Shown: positions 1 to 12,794 of the stretch, piece after piece | Layout of the letters: the number at the start of each line of letters is the position of its first letter | Numbering within the stretch: the first letter of the stretch is position 1 | DNA from: Rotaria sordida | Taxonomy: Eukaryota; Rotifera; Eurotatoria; Philodinida; Philodinidae | NCBI GenBank assembly: GCA_905250125.1 | Contig: CAJNOL010000569.1 | Coordinates: 59,357-123,356, forward strand | Length of the DNA: 64,000 bases | Direction: 5' to 3' | The notes under the pieces: generated by a model | Seen by the model: the letters and a program-made list of their open reading frames with translations, nothing else | Database searches by the model: none | What the model was told of the DNA's origin: nothing | Made by a program: the position numbers and the translations under genes

Positions 1-336
1 CTATTCGATGTTGTTGATGTTTCAACTGGTATTGCTAAAGGTAACGGTGGAGGTATTAATGTTGGTCGTGGTAAACATCCACCAAATGAATAATCACCAT
101 AATGATTATCTTTTTTCATTGATGGAAAATTCGATTGATTATATGGATATGACCAAGTATCATTTGATGATGATGGAACTAATTTTGTACGTTTCTCTGC
201 TGATAATAAACAATCCTAAAATATAAAAGAAATATTTAAATGAAAGGAAAAATAAAAAGAATTTGGTTTTTTTTTATTTGTTTTCTTACCGATTGTTGTG
301 TTAAACGTTTCTTTTGATGATTATTATTATTATTAA

Positions 337-376
<40 letters not shown>

Positions 377-2979
377 TGTATTTAAAAATTTTTCTTTAAA
401 TAATTCTAATTCTTCATGTGCTTTATTATTTTCCGTTGAACGTATTTTTAAATAAGCACGCCAATTATCGGAATTAAATCCCCAATGACAAATACGATTT
501 TCTTCTGATTTATGTCCATGTGAAACAAATGTTTTAGGAGAAAATAATGCTTGACATGTATCACATTGTATACATTCAGCTTGTGGTGCAACATATAATG
601 TTGGATATAATGTTCCTGAACATTTACCAAAACATTTATGTTGAACTTTTATTGAATATAAACGTTCATATTGATTTGCTGTTATAGAATTAACTGTACG
701 TAATTGTCCTTTATAACGTAATTGTAATAAACTCGCACAAAGACGTTCAGCATCTGTTTGTGTTATTAAACCACATGATGGAGCATTCATTGGTAAAACT
801 TGAGTCTTTTTAAGTATATCAAGTTGTTCATTAGTACAACGTGAACAATAAATATGTAATCGTTCACATGCAGCATTTATTTCTTGTAAAGAAAAATCTT
901 TTAAAACAGTATTTAAAATTTCTGGTAAACATAAACGTTTTTCACCACCAACAACAAAACATGTTATACGTTCACCTAAATATATTAGAAACAAAAAAAT
1001 ACAAAAATAATTTAATCATATTTTTATTTAATTCAAGTATAAACTTATAGTCACTTCGAGGATACATAGTTTTGTTTATGTCATGCTTTCGTTAACTAAG
1101 AATAATCCTACTATCAATATGTTATTCGTATGTACATGCTTGATTAGCTTTGTAGTGGCGCTCTGTTTCCCTTTTTTTGTGTCTAGCTCGTACACGATCG
1201 ACTCTATGTTGGTTCTTTTTCTTTATATTGTTATTTAAAGGTAATGAGGTACAATGCATTTATATTTGAAGAGGTTAGACATATTATATATGCAAGAAAA
1301 GAACATATTTATGTCGCTATAGTTTTCCTTTGTCATTGTTGAGTTGCAAAATATTAATGATGACAACAGGGGTAAAAGAAAACATGAAAACAGGATGCCG
1401 TTTGTATATGCTCTTCAAATAAAATTTTAAGTCTTCACATTTTTTTTGGCTTTTTTTTTTATTTGACGTCTTTCGATAAGAAATACAAGCCTTCTATTTT
1501 TTTTTAACCCGTACGTTCTTTTTGAGTGCATTTTATATTTGCTTTTATTTTTCTTAGTTAAATAGAAAGAGAATAACGCCATAAAAGTATGGTAAGATCT
1601 GGTGACGAACTTAAGTAAAGCAACAAAAAAAAAATATGGTGACGCCTGTCATTAAAAAATAAATAGAAGCACAATAACAATTTTATCTTACATTTTTTCA
1701 CGATCTATTCACATGCATATTTAATTATAGAAAACGTGCAGACACACGTTTTCTTTTTTTTTTTTTTGTAACCACGATTATTATCATGAGACAAAAAAAG
1801 AACCTCAAGTACTAAAACAATATATCTAACAATGAATATAAATATTTTTTTTTTTTCATGCCCGAAACATTAGTTATGTGCTATGAACGATATTAATCAA
1901 GACTTTTTTTTATTTTGTTTTGTTCACTTGTAACAAAAAAATCGTCATAATAGATATTATTTCTGCTATTAAAGTTATGCCAAGCCAAAAAAAGTAACTG
2001 CTAAATATATAATATAAGCTCTTCAAAATTGTTCGATATTCATCCGGAACTTTTTAATAATAACATGTGTCTGAGACAGTGGGTGTCTAGATTTTAGCAT
2101 TAAACTATATCTTCAACATTAATGACAGCTGTTTGTTCTTCATTGTAATACGAGATATATAACAGTTAACAGGTTCAAATAAAATATTCTAGACAGTACT
2201 TGTACTTAAATAACTGATAATAATATCGTTTACTTAACTATTCGAATATATATGATCGATGTTCATCTTATTTGTCCTTCTTATACGTTTAATCTTCGAT
2301 CTTGTCGTGTACAATCAATATTTACAAATAATTGTTATTCGGGAAAAAAAAAAGAAGAAAAAGCATTGAACGAAACGATAAAAAAAGAATTTTTTTCTTT
2401 ATGTTCACATATATTGAAGAAAAATAAATTTGGTTTTTTTTTCTTTTCAATGTTAAAAAAAAACATGAACGTACCTGATGATAATGTTGTTTCACTTTTA
2501 AAACCTGCTGTTGCAGATGAATTAGATGACGATGATGATGATGTATCAGATTGAACACATGGTGGACCTTGTATAATAGAACCAATTGGTGGTTGAAGCC
2601 ATTGATCAAAACCAAGAACATCTTTAGCTTGTTGTTGTGTTGTTGGTTTTTTTATTTGATTATTAGTTGGTGATATTATTTGTTGTTGATCAGGTTTTCC
2701 ATTATTTATTGTTGTTGATAGTGATAATAATTTATTTGATGTTGAATTTTCTGTATTTAATTTTGATAATCCATTACTAAGATGATGTCGAGGTGTTATT
2801 GTAGCAACAGTATTTGGTGGTGGATGATTAAAATAAAAAGCATGTTGAAGAAATTCTTTTGCACTTGGTTGTTGATTAAAATGATGATGATGACGTGCAA
2901 GAAGTTTAAGTAATTGTGGATCAAATGATGATATTGACGATGCTACTGAACTTGGTGGAGTTGACGTTGTGGTCGTCAT
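1..2979 (-). CDS. Ski: Ski/Sno family transcriptional co-repressor, 5' part (3 exons visible)
   Basis: Ski proteins repress TGF-beta/BMP target genes in the nucleus by binding Smads and co-repressors. Exons on the minus strand: 2979-2475, 975-290 and 215-1 (runs off the window), with matching phases (1, then 0). The ATG at 2979 starts a Ser/Thr/Gln-rich leader of about 130 residues. The Ski/Sno/Dac domain follows (about residues 133-250), with CFVVGGEKRLCLPE, YCSRCT and LPMNAPSCGLIT as in vertebrate SKI. Then comes the Smad4-binding SAND-like domain (about 270-350) with its Cys/His zinc ligands (CFGKCSG, CIQCDTC, HGHKSEENRICHWGF). A poly-Asn tract of about 20 residues follows, then a Pro-rich stretch in the third exon. 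The C-terminal coiled coil would be outside the window. Intron 1 (976-2474) holds no recognisable gene. SnoN is the alternative name; invertebrates usually have one or two members, so the assignment within Ski/Sno is less certain than the family. Confidence 0.93.
318..376. repeat. ATT/AAT trinucleotide repeat inside Ski coding exon
   Basis: Near-perfect ATT repeat read on the minus strand as AAT codons, giving a poly-Asn run interrupted by one Ile. It lies just downstream of the Smad4-binding domain and is probably length-variable. Confidence 0.9.
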
Positions 2980-3008
2980 TCGTATATAAACACTGTGATT
3001 GAGATGGT

Positions 3009-3131
3009 CTACAATAAAAACGAGTACGAAGAAGAAAGGGAGAGAGAGAGAGAAAAAAATCCGAAGAAATGAAGACTACTGAGCAAATATGTCTCTTTCG
3101 GAGCGACGACGACTGCCCCCTGAGTTGTATA

Positions 3132-3165
<34 letters not shown>

Positions 3166-3470
3166 CGACGATTCGGGCAATACACGTAATCCTCTATTCT
3201 CTCATTCTTTCTTTTTTTTTTCTTTTCTTTTTCTCCGTCGGTCGGTCGCTTTCGGATGGTTGAACTTATGTATATGCGTGTATGTTCAATAAGAGAGGCG
3301 ACGACTGGCGAGGCGAAGAAAGGGCCGAATACAACACTAGTAACATTCGCCAACACAGAAAAATAGACGAGGAGGGAAAGAAGCAACGAGCGCGAGAGGT
3401 GAAGGTTGAACAAGCGAGAGCGGGCAAATAGCATCGAATAAGAGGGTGGTCGTTTCATAACAACATATAC
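3009..3470 (-). promoter_or_regulatory. Candidate Ski 5' UTR/promoter, GA/CT-rich
   Basis: Immediately upstream of the Ski ATG the DNA is clearly richer in G+C than its surroundings and strongly purine/pyrimidine biased. It includes a 27-nt GA dinucleotide run (3132-3158) and several CG dinucleotides. GA/CT tracts often mark animal core promoters. No clear TATA box was identified. Assignment is positional. Confidence 0.35.
3132..3158. repeat. GA dinucleotide microsatellite
   Basis: Uninterrupted AG repeat of about 13 units upstream of Ski. Confidence 0.9.
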
Positions 3471-3879
3471 ATATGCATACGCAAAAAAAAAAACGGGACA
3501 AACAGAGATAGAAACATACTATGCCAAACTACGTAATTCTCTATACTTATATATATACGTAGGCAATAAAAATGTACGTACATAGTCAATCAAGTATTAC
3601 TGTTGATCTTGTCATCAATATAGAGAAAGGAAAAAAAAACAAAAAAACACTATATGGATATTGTTTAAACATATATCAAGACCTTAAAAAATACAGATAA
3701 GTAAAAAAAAATTCGCTATGATAACACAACTGTCTAGTTTGGTCTATGTGTTTTTATGCGTTGACTAATGACAAGACGTCTATATGTCTCGGCATAGTCT
3801 GATGACGATGTTTTTTTCTCATTTTTTTTTTTTTTACAAATAGAATTGAAAGAATGCACTTTGTTCTCTACCCTGTCAC

Positions 3880-4030
3880 GTCAGACTAGAAGCGTAAGAC
3901 GAGAAGAAAAAAACGGCGGGAACGGAGGGAGGGGGGGCGAGATCGACGATTAGCTAGAAGAAAAGAAGTCGACGACGAGAAGAGGAGAGAAGAAAAAGTG
4001 TAACAAAAAAAATGCAAAACACCGACGCAC
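3880..4030. promoter_or_regulatory. GC- and purine-rich island, possible upstream promoter element
   Basis: A short patch with GGGAGGGGGGGCGAG-like sequence and several CG dinucleotides inside very AT-rich DNA, about 0.9-1.05 kb upstream of the Ski ATG. It could be a distal promoter, an enhancer or a non-coding first exon. There is no direct evidence beyond composition. Confidence 0.25.
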
Positions 4031-6026
4031 GGCAAAAAAAAATACGAACTAAAAGGAAAATATTAGTGCGTTATTTGGATGTCACACTGGTTGCTCTTAT
4101 AGTTTAATATGACGAGACATAGAAAAAAACACCTTTTATGAGAATAAAAAAAAAAACAACCTGCATATATATATATATTTTTTTTCTACTATGTTAAAGA
4201 ATCGATTCATTCTATCAAGCAATCTAAGAGAGGAAAAGAAAAAAAACACACACACACACACAACGAAGAATATAAAACGCACTTCACTGTGTCTGTTTTT
4301 TTCACACGTGCTACGATGATGTCTATCGTCTAGCCAAAGAAAACGTCATTATTTAGACATTCTTGTTTTTCTCTTGGTCTTTATATTATATTATCTTTTA
4401 CGTGTGCATTTTCTTTATCATATTATTATGTTATATAAAGAGAGAATTATTTGATAGATGATCATATCATCGAATGATAAACGTTTATGATGACTCATCT
4501 ATTTCGTTTTTATTTTTATTCTTAAAAGAAAAAGATAAAAAAAAAAGAAAAACTTTTTATTATATTAAAATTAACAATAAAAAATAATTTTTTATTTTAA
4601 AATTTAATGAACAGATGTATTTTATTTGATATCTTTTTTACTTTTTATTTTACTCATTTTCGATTGGTTCATATGAATCATCCAATGAAATAAAACTGGA
4701 ACATATAAATTAGATACAATATTCTTTTAAGGCTTATTTTCTTTTTTACTATTATAAGTCAAATATACTTGGCTTTTCTTTTTAGTTTTACGGATGAACG
4801 AATCAAATTTCATTTGGAAAATAGAAAAAGAAAAGGATCATGTAATAATAAGAAAATAAAAAAAAAAAAGAGAAATTCAATAATACAAATTAATAGATGG
4901 TGTCTCTTCAAGTTTGAATGACGTCTATGCAACAAAAATAAAAATAAAGAAAAAAAAAATGTTATTACAAGAAAAAAAAAATTTTTCAGTAAAGTGAATC
5001 ATCAAGGACAATATAATAGTTTATCAGTATTTGTAATTTGCAAAGACAAAAAAGAAAAATTCAAATGCGCGATTTCTAAGTCAAGAAACTGAGAGAAAAA
5101 CAACAAATTTTTTTTACCTTGCAACACGAAACTTGCAGATAATCGTCTATACTTATTTTGTTATGAAAGATGCATGCGACTATAGGCGACACTTACATGT
5201 TTTTTTTATCTGTAAAATTTATGTCACTTAGTAGAAGTGATAATAATCTTGAGATTTTTTTTTTTTGTCTTAAACTCATACTCGATGAATATTTATTATT
5301 TCTAAAAATACTCAAAGAGAAATTTAAAAGAAGAATTTTGAAAAAAAAATCATTGTTCAACGATTATAAAATTAATAAACTTATTTTCTTTTTATTATTC
5401 TATAGAATAAAATGCGCACATATATATATATTCGTTTTCATAAATAAATGTTTTTGTTTAATAAAAGATTTCATCAAATAAATTTCAATTATTGCTAAAA
5501 AAAAATATAAATTATAGAAACAATTATGAATAGACATTCTACGTAGAATAATTTAACAAACAAATTTTATATTAAAAAATTATTATAAAAAAGTTTCTTA
5601 CCAATTACAAAAGTACCCGTTTTTTTTTTAGATAAAGATTGAATGACTTGTGTATTTCAATATTTGAACAAATATTAATGATAATCATTAAGAATTTGAT
5701 AAATTAAGAAAGTTAATTCATTTAAAATGATGTTTACTACTAAACAATAATCATTAGTAAAATTTTCTGAATGATTTTCTATTTGTTAAAAATATGTAAC
5801 AATTTGATTCCATTTTTAGAAACAAAAATCAAAGAACTCAATTTTTATCAGACTTATACTACCAAGTATTATATATAAGACGGTTAATCCGCTCTTCGCC
5901 GAAAGGCATATCACCAAAATTCCGTAGTTTGCATTTCGACGATGTGACTATCAGTAATAATTGTTTTCGGCGATCTTCATCTTGATAATTGAAGCTAACA
6001 GCCATATTCTCAGATGATACTTATAG

Positions 6027-6049
6027 TATATATATATATATATATATAT
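6027..6049. repeat. AT dinucleotide microsatellite
   Basis: Run of TA units in intergenic DNA. Confidence 0.85.
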
Positions 6050-8384
6050 GTATATAATAAATATTCCAAAAGAATAAACGTAATGAATGGTGGTCAAAAT
6101 AGAACTTACGAATAAACATCATCGAAAGGCATCTGGCACTGAAGTACACAACCCATAAACTATTACATTTGCGTCAGAAAATTAATATGTCATATAAGAT
6201 TGCACGAATAATATTTTTGTCATTCAAAGTCATTATATAACTACGAAGAAAACATAATATTTTTTTTTTTTGAATAGTAAATTAAAAACAACCTTATAAA
6301 ACTATTGTATTAAGAATAAGAATCGTTTGATTGGAATTTAATCTGATAAATATATTTCTTTCATTGATTAAAAAGATTATAGAAACTATTAAAACAAAAA
6401 AAACAACATTATTATTCATAAATAGTGTCATGTTTATAGCCTTGAGATACTTGTCAAAACACGTTTTTCTTCTCTTTTATTCAAATAAATGCTGTGTAAT
6501 ATTGCTTTCTTATTAGATATTTTTTTATTGATGATTGATAATTCGGTCGAAAGACAAGAACGATTAAAAATACAAAAAAACAAGAAGTCAATAAATCGTC
6601 ATGGTTAGTTAGCATGTAATGGATTTATGGATCAAGGACAATAAACGTCGATTATTATTGAAAAACAAAAATAAAAATTCGTTTTATTATTGCTACTATT
6701 GGTTACTTTTAGTACATAATAGAAAAACAAATTGTTCGTTTTTCTTTTTACCTTTTCTTTAAGAATTGGATTAGATTGTTTAAAATTTTTCTTTTCAAAA
6801 TACAAAGAATGTTTGTATTTAACCATATATATTTAATATATCCATATATTAATCAAACCATAAAACAGAATATATTATATCAGCATAAATTGACTATATG
6901 TCACATATGTTACACTGTCACAGAAAGTTGTGTCATCTATCAGTCTATATAATCGATGAATATCTAAGAACTAACCTAGTTCTCTCATATTAATGGAAAA
7001 TAATAATACGATGTAAATCGATTATATATTTATAAGTATTATTCTTAGTTAATTTAGCGAAAAGAAAAAATAATAAGTATAAAACAGAAATATTTCAACG
7101 TTAATTGTTTGTTAAAATTTTTATGTAAGAAAAGCCTGATAATCTATGATTAATAAATGATGATTGGAAAGATTTTACACAAGATATTTGTTTAGTTTTG
7201 ATTCACTAAGAAGGTATTTTCGAATAAGTTAGGACGAGAATTTTGTGTACTTAGATATTTTATCTCAATTTTTCTTCGAGAGTAGCGAAATAATCTTTGA
7301 AAAGTCAAAACAAAAAATTTGTATGAATGGAAGTGATGGGTTAACGTTTCCGGTGAACATGTTTGTGCATTTTGACCTCTTTGAAAACATTTTAGATGCA
7401 TCAAAAATTATAGATCACGACCAGAATTAAATATGGGCTTAAAAGCGTTGTGCTTATTTTTGTTTGAGAATAGTGAGCCGGCTTCATAGCACTACTTGGA
7501 CGGAAATATAGGAATTGAAAAGTACCATTTAATTAGGATTCTCTTCAACTATGTAGGACACTAATTTTCACTACGAAAAGTCTTTAGAGTCTTGAAAAAT
7601 GCTGCAACAATAGTGCAAATCACTGACGGCTTCTTTGTATATATATATATCGGATGAACTAAATGAAAAAAATATCTTTGAATTGTGGAAAACAGTGAAA
7701 TACGAATTTTTTTCTAATAAAAGAAACAAAAACAAGATTAATTCATGTTCGATTTATTTGAAATGGTTCTACACATTTGTTACACTTCTAGTCTGGAAGG
7801 TTCGAGCGTGGGTTGTCTCTGGCGTGCGACTATTTAGTTTTGAATGTGTATGTGCATGAGAGCGAGATTCCTATTTCATCCACGGTCTGAGATGATACTT
7901 GTTCATAAACTTTATGAAATAAACAAATATTGTCGTTGCTGTAATTTTTTGTTGGTAGTTATCTTTTTCTCTTCATCAATAAAAAAAAACTTTAATTTTG
8001 ACCACAACATATATATCGTCGTTACCGTCTGTCTATAGTGTTATAGACACTAATAACAATATTCACACTATGCGTAAGGCACTTTTTTAAGGGATATGTG
8101 GCTTTCTTTTTGAAAGAATCTTTAGTTTTTCAAAAAATATGGGAATATAGGAAAAAGCTTGAAATACAGTCCAGTATAAAATCAATTTAAAACATATAGG
8201 ATCACTATGAAGTCAGATAGTAAGAAAATTTTTGAAACACTTGAAAAATTATATTTAATGATAAGTCAACAGATTTTTGTTTACACTATAAGTCCAATGA
8301 CAAACATGCTAAAAATTGTCGAAGCCCATCGTTTTGTAGAACGGGACATTCTTTTTTACAAAATGTGATATTGAACTAACAAGG

Positions 8385-8965
8385 GACCTACTCGAACTGA
8401 TACCCGTCATTTGAACTTATGTTGAGTTCATAAGAAAATCTCGGTAAGGCTAGAAAAATCCTAACAGAGTTTGAATTGTTTTACTAAATTTCCGATGCAA
8501 CTTTATGTCTTTGATGAAAAATCAAATAACGAAATTCCGACCTAGAATTTTGTCTATAGAAAGATCTGATGACTCTGAGAGTATCCTGAAAGTTTCAGCT
8601 GAAAAGAGTATTCTTTTTGTTGAGATATTGAATTTCCAAAAAAAAATGGCTGTTTGCCACAAAAACTGAGTTCACTTGAAAATTCAATATCTCGACAGAG
8701 GAATATTCTTTTCGGCTGAAACTTTCAGGATACTCCCAGAGTCATTAGATCTTTCTACGGACAAAATTCCAGGTCCGAATTCCATTATATAGTTTTTCGG
8801 TAAATACCTAAAGTCGGATCAAAAATTCAGTAAAACAGTCACAACTCGACTTCAGAAACTCAAAAAGTACGAACTCTTTTAGGATCTTTCTCATCTTACG
8901 AAAACCTCCTTGACAACCTAATATGAGTTCGAATGATGGGTATCAGTTCGATTAGTTCTCTCGTA
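8385..8965. repeat. Large foldback (inverted) repeat, about 580 bp
   Basis: The left half beginning near 8385 (GGGACCTACTCGAACTGATA) is matched in reverse complement by the right half ending near 8965 (TATCAGTTCGATTAGTTCTC). The arms stay similar through to a centre near 8660, where TTGAATTTCC faces GAAAATTCAATATCTCGAC. No coding sequence lies inside. The structure is that of a non-autonomous foldback element or a MITE. A diverged half copy lies at 53715-53950 and a structurally similar foldback at 51120-51755. Confidence 0.85.
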
Positions 8966-9623
8966 AGCTGTAGGTTTTACCTCAATAAGGCTACAAAGAG
9001 TTTTTCGAGAGCTCCTTTCGACGTAAAACAGTGGTCGGTTTTTCAAGACAAACAAAACTTAAAATAGTGCATTTCTCGGATAGTTTCTGATCTATAAGCT
9101 GATATATAAATAAACATCTCAACTCTTAGTTTCAAATTGCAATAGTGAAAATACAAAAATTTTTCGTCCAAACTAATTTTTTAGGTTTTACAATGATTAT
9201 TTTACTATTCTCGAACAAGACTTGAGACAAGATTCTGATCTTAACTCATCGAAAATACTTTCTAGCAGGTCGAAAGTGGCTAAACATCTTTTTTTTTTAA
9301 AAAATTTCCGATCATCCATCAAATATCACATTCAGTTAAAATATAAATGGATTTTTTTAAAAATTTTATTGAATTGAGATGTAAAATAAAAGAAAAAGAA
9401 TTAGATATTTAAAAAGAAAAACAAATGCTTTATTTTTCGATATAATAGTCAAGTAAAAAAGAACTATTAATGATGATCATTTATATTGGAATAGATTTTC
9501 TAAAATTTAAAAATAAGATTTTTTAATATTTTGTCTTTGCCATGAGAATATTTTGTTTAAGGTTTATGGATTAGTGAAATTCATTTTTTTCGATACATTG
9601 ATGCATTTACATTCAAATTAGAA

Positions 9624-12021
9624 TTAGGTTTTTTTGTATCTCGATGTTTTGATTTTGTTTGTTGAATTATTTGTATTAATAGTATACAATACATGATCAT
9701 CACCATCATCATCATCAGACGATGCACTTCCTTTACATTGAGGAACATTTGGCATAAGAGATATTGTTTTACCATGAGTAGTTAAATTTGATTTTGTTAA
9801 TGATGTTGTTAATTCAATGTTAGATTGTAATCGATTATCTGATAGAACAGAATTAAATTCTTTTTTTTTTTTTGTATGATAATGAATATTGATGCTTACT
9901 AAGTTTATCTAGATCAGTTTTATTGATCATTGAATATTGATCAGATGATTGAAGAATATTTTTATTTGATTTTTCATCTAGATAAATTTTTATGGTTGAA
10001 TATTAAAAAATATTTTTATTTACTTGGAAGAGTGAATTTTGAATTTTTTTCTTTTGTTAATTGAGCAGAAGCTACAGAACTTGATGAATTGGTTTCACTT
10101 GATTCAGATAATGAATCATATTTGGAATCAATGTTTAATGTTAATTGTTGTTTATCTTTGTTTATATCTAAAGGTAAATAAGAATTTTTTTTTATTTATC
10201 GAAAATGAATATTTTCTTTAAAAGTACATCTTTTCCGTTTCTGAATGTTAGAACCAAAATTTTTTCGATTTTTAGCTTCGAAGTGGACTTACTGCGACTG
10301 AGAAAGTGAGGCGATTATTAGTCGTTGTGATCCAAATATATCCTAGATGAAAGTATTTGGAGTCTATGATAACTTTTGCTCTTATTATTCGAGATCTATC
10401 CTATTCTGAAAGTTTCATATATTTCTGATGAGTCATTCTTCAGAAACTCCGCAAAAGGGATCCTCTTAAGAGTCTCCTCGTTCCAGGGTTTCTCAAGAAC
10501 GGCTCGACTAAAATTTCTGAAACTCTGAGGATAAATAGATTTCGACTAATAGAGCAAAATTTGTCATAGACTCAGAATTTCCAGATGTTTTCTTGTATGA
10601 GATATAGGAGACACTAGAGCCAACAATGACCTGACACGCAAACAACCATAATTTGTTTTCTATGGTTGAATTCTTTTTGTAACAATTAGAACCAAATTGG
10701 AGTGTATATTATTTTAGTCTTTCGCTTAGGAAAACCAAAGTACTGAAAGTCCTGTCAAAAAACAACATGTGTTTTTTTACCTGGGGGAAATTTTGTAAGA
10801 TCTGTTGAAAATCACCAGAATATTATTTTAAGAAAAAAAAAATGTACATATGTCTCAATTTGATCCTAGTTGTCATACAAAAAAAAATTCGACTCAATCG
10901 GTCGACACATGTGGGAGAAAACTTCAAATTTTCTGTTGAAAAAATTGATTTTAAGAAAAACACGAAACTATGTACAGCTCTAGGTATTTAGTTTTTTTTT
11001 ACAATGGTTATAAAAAACAAAAATTTTGGATTACGAAACAGAGAATATCCTTTAAGTGAATGTTATCTTTATAGATTAGAATTTAATGATATACTTCCAA
11101 ATTTTGTTTGATCATTTTGAGTTTCTAGTTTTTGTTTTTTTCTTCGTTTTGTTCCACTTGGAAACATCGATATAAGTGGACTTTTACCAATGCCATGTAA
11201 TTCAGGAGAAACTAGTTGATTTATAGAAGCATTATGTTTGATAATTGAAATGAGAAAATAAAAAGAATTGATATTCACCTGGTGTATTCATATCAATATT
11301 TTTAACAGAAGATAATGAAGAAATGAATTGTTTATTTCCTTGTTCTACTTTTGATGGTGTAATATGATCAGTACGATCAATATGAGTTAAATCTTAATGA
11401 AATATTATCTCAATGATTTGATATTCTATTTAAAGATAAAAGATATTAATCACCTAATTTTTCATCCAGTGTTTTTTTAAAGTCATTTGTTTGTGATTTG
11501 TTGTTCATTGGATTTTCTTTTTTATTTAGATTAACGTCTAATTTTGATTTGCTTACATCTAAATCAGATTCATCATTCAATCGACTAAAGTTCTGGATGA
11601 TTACACATGTTTACACATGTTACCTTTAGTAGTAGATGATATTATTGCCGTTTGTTTTTGCTCACTTAATACTATATTTGGCGTCATATTTCTTAATGTC
11701 ACATTCTTAACTGTTGATTTTTCAGTACTATCTAGATTATCATCTGTTTCTCGTTTTTCTGAATCATATTTTTTCTTCATAAAATAAACTAGAGCAGCAA
11801 GAGCTAAAATTGCAAGTAAACCTAACAATGGACCAATGATCAACCAAGGTGAAAAGCCATTTTGACTAGCAGTAAGTGGTGCAATTACTACAGCATTGTT
11901 ATCTGTCACATGTGGAACTATAATATTAGCAGTTTGTAGTCGAATATTTTTTGGCATCGGTCGATTTTGAGGTCGATAAATTGCATCAGGATGAGCTGGA
12001 ATAGGCTCATTTAAAGGACCA
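9624..12021 (-). CDS. Single-pass membrane protein of unknown function
   Basis: Not recognised. Exons read on the minus strand: 12021 to 11624 (or 11673), 11592 or 11584 to 11454, 11392-11279, 11211-11095, 10167-10024, 9977-9900, 9859-9624 (stop TAA). Most junctions are phase 1. The first listed exon encodes a short Pro-rich ectodomain (EPIPAHPDAIYRPQNRPMPK), then one transmembrane helix (WLIIGPLLGLLAILALAALV), then a basic stop-transfer KKK. The rest, about 300 residues, is a hydrophilic Ser/Asn/Lys/Asp-rich tail without a recognisable domain, containing SGTKRRKKQK and an Asp run near the end. The junction after the transmembrane exon is uncertain: an 80-nt intron (11593-11672), a 32-nt intron or a frameshift. 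A 60-nt upstream exon (12439-12380) could supply a hydrophobic signal-like leader; the start codon was not found. The 0.86 kb intron 10168-11094 holds a dispersed repeat copy. Confidence 0.6.
10440..10985. repeat. Dispersed repeat family B, copy 1
   Basis: About 545 bp, in an intron of the membrane-protein gene. It aligns in the same orientation with 12795-13335. Shared landmarks include GTTTCTCAAGAACGGCT / GTTTCTCGAGAACGGCT, TTGTCATAGACTCAGAATT in both, AATGACCTGA, and a tail of TTGATTTTAAGAAAAAC / GTAATTTTGAGAAAAAC. The two copies are clearly diverged, so this is an old family without its own gene. Confidence 0.8.
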
Positions 12022-12379
12022 CTAGAAAGAATGAAAAAAAGTGTATTCGACAATAAATAAAAAATTTTTTGTTTGTTTTGTATATACAAACTTATTTCGT
12101 TTTAATCGATATCGTATAGACATGAATTAGATTTTTTAACATACATTGACATTCAAAATAGATTAACATAAAGTATTTTCGAATAAAATAAATCTTTGTA
12201 TATTCATATATTTCATTTTGAATAAATGAAATGAACAATAAGTAAAATGAAACCGATACTAAATTATATAATTAGATTATAAACATGCATGTATTTCAAC
12301 AGATTTATATTTTTTTTTTGTTACAAATTATTAAGAAAGAAAATTCGAATATTCAAGTTAGAGTTTATAGTAAACTTAC

Positions 12380-12439
12380 AAAGGCGCCAATGATATCAAA
12401 TAGAATGAAATCAAGAAATGTCGTTGAATTACCAATACT
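12380..12439 (-). CDS. Tentative upstream exon of the membrane-protein gene
   Basis: A 60-nt segment bounded by TGCAG and GTAAGT whose phase (enters after 2 nt, leaves with 2 nt) fits the exon starting at 12021. It would encode a hydrophobic stretch (HFLISFYLISLAP) suited to a signal peptide. No ATG lies in frame within it, so an earlier exon would be required. Confidence 0.3.
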
Positions 12440-12794
12440 CTGCATTAATAGTTTTTAGAAAATCTTTTGCAGATTTTCTAGGTAGAAAAGAATATATAAC
12501 AGTCAAAAAGTGTTTTCTTATCATTGTCTTATTGATATTCTATCATCCCTCGTTGTAAAAATGTGTTTCTTTTGATCTCAGTAGTAGTTCTCAACATATG
12601 AATACATTTTATGATTTCAGTTCAGCATTGTTAGCAGATTAGTTTTCTACTCATATTCATATATATTTTTGGATATTTAATATTTCTTGATTACTTTTTC
12701 ATATTTTTCTCTTCGAGTATTTACTTGAATAAACATATTGATTAGTTTGAATTTTATAGTAGTTACAATTGAAAGAATTGAACTTTCTTCATTA

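Larger units (their letters stand above)
2980..9623. other. 6.6 kb gene-free stretch upstream of Ski
   Basis: No open frame here shows codon bias, homology or consistent splicing. It contains GA-rich tracts (3009-3470 and 3880-4030), an AC run at about 4249-4262, an AT microsatellite (6027-6049), many A and T homopolymers, and a large inverted repeat at 8385-8965. The part next to Ski is probably its promoter and 5' untranslated sequence; the part next to 9624 should contain the 3' UTR of the membrane-protein gene (an AATAAA on the minus strand lies at about 9432-9437). Confidence 0.6.

Noticed and set aside
3009-3458. 149-codon frame on the minus strand upstream of Ski
   Set aside because: It is Ser/Leu and Lys/Glu repeats produced by GA/CT tracts, without homology or codon bias; more likely promoter and 5' UTR.
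5170-5481. 103-codon plus-strand frame
   Set aside because: Phe/Lys/Ile-rich product of AT-rich DNA; no splice context, homology or conserved motif.
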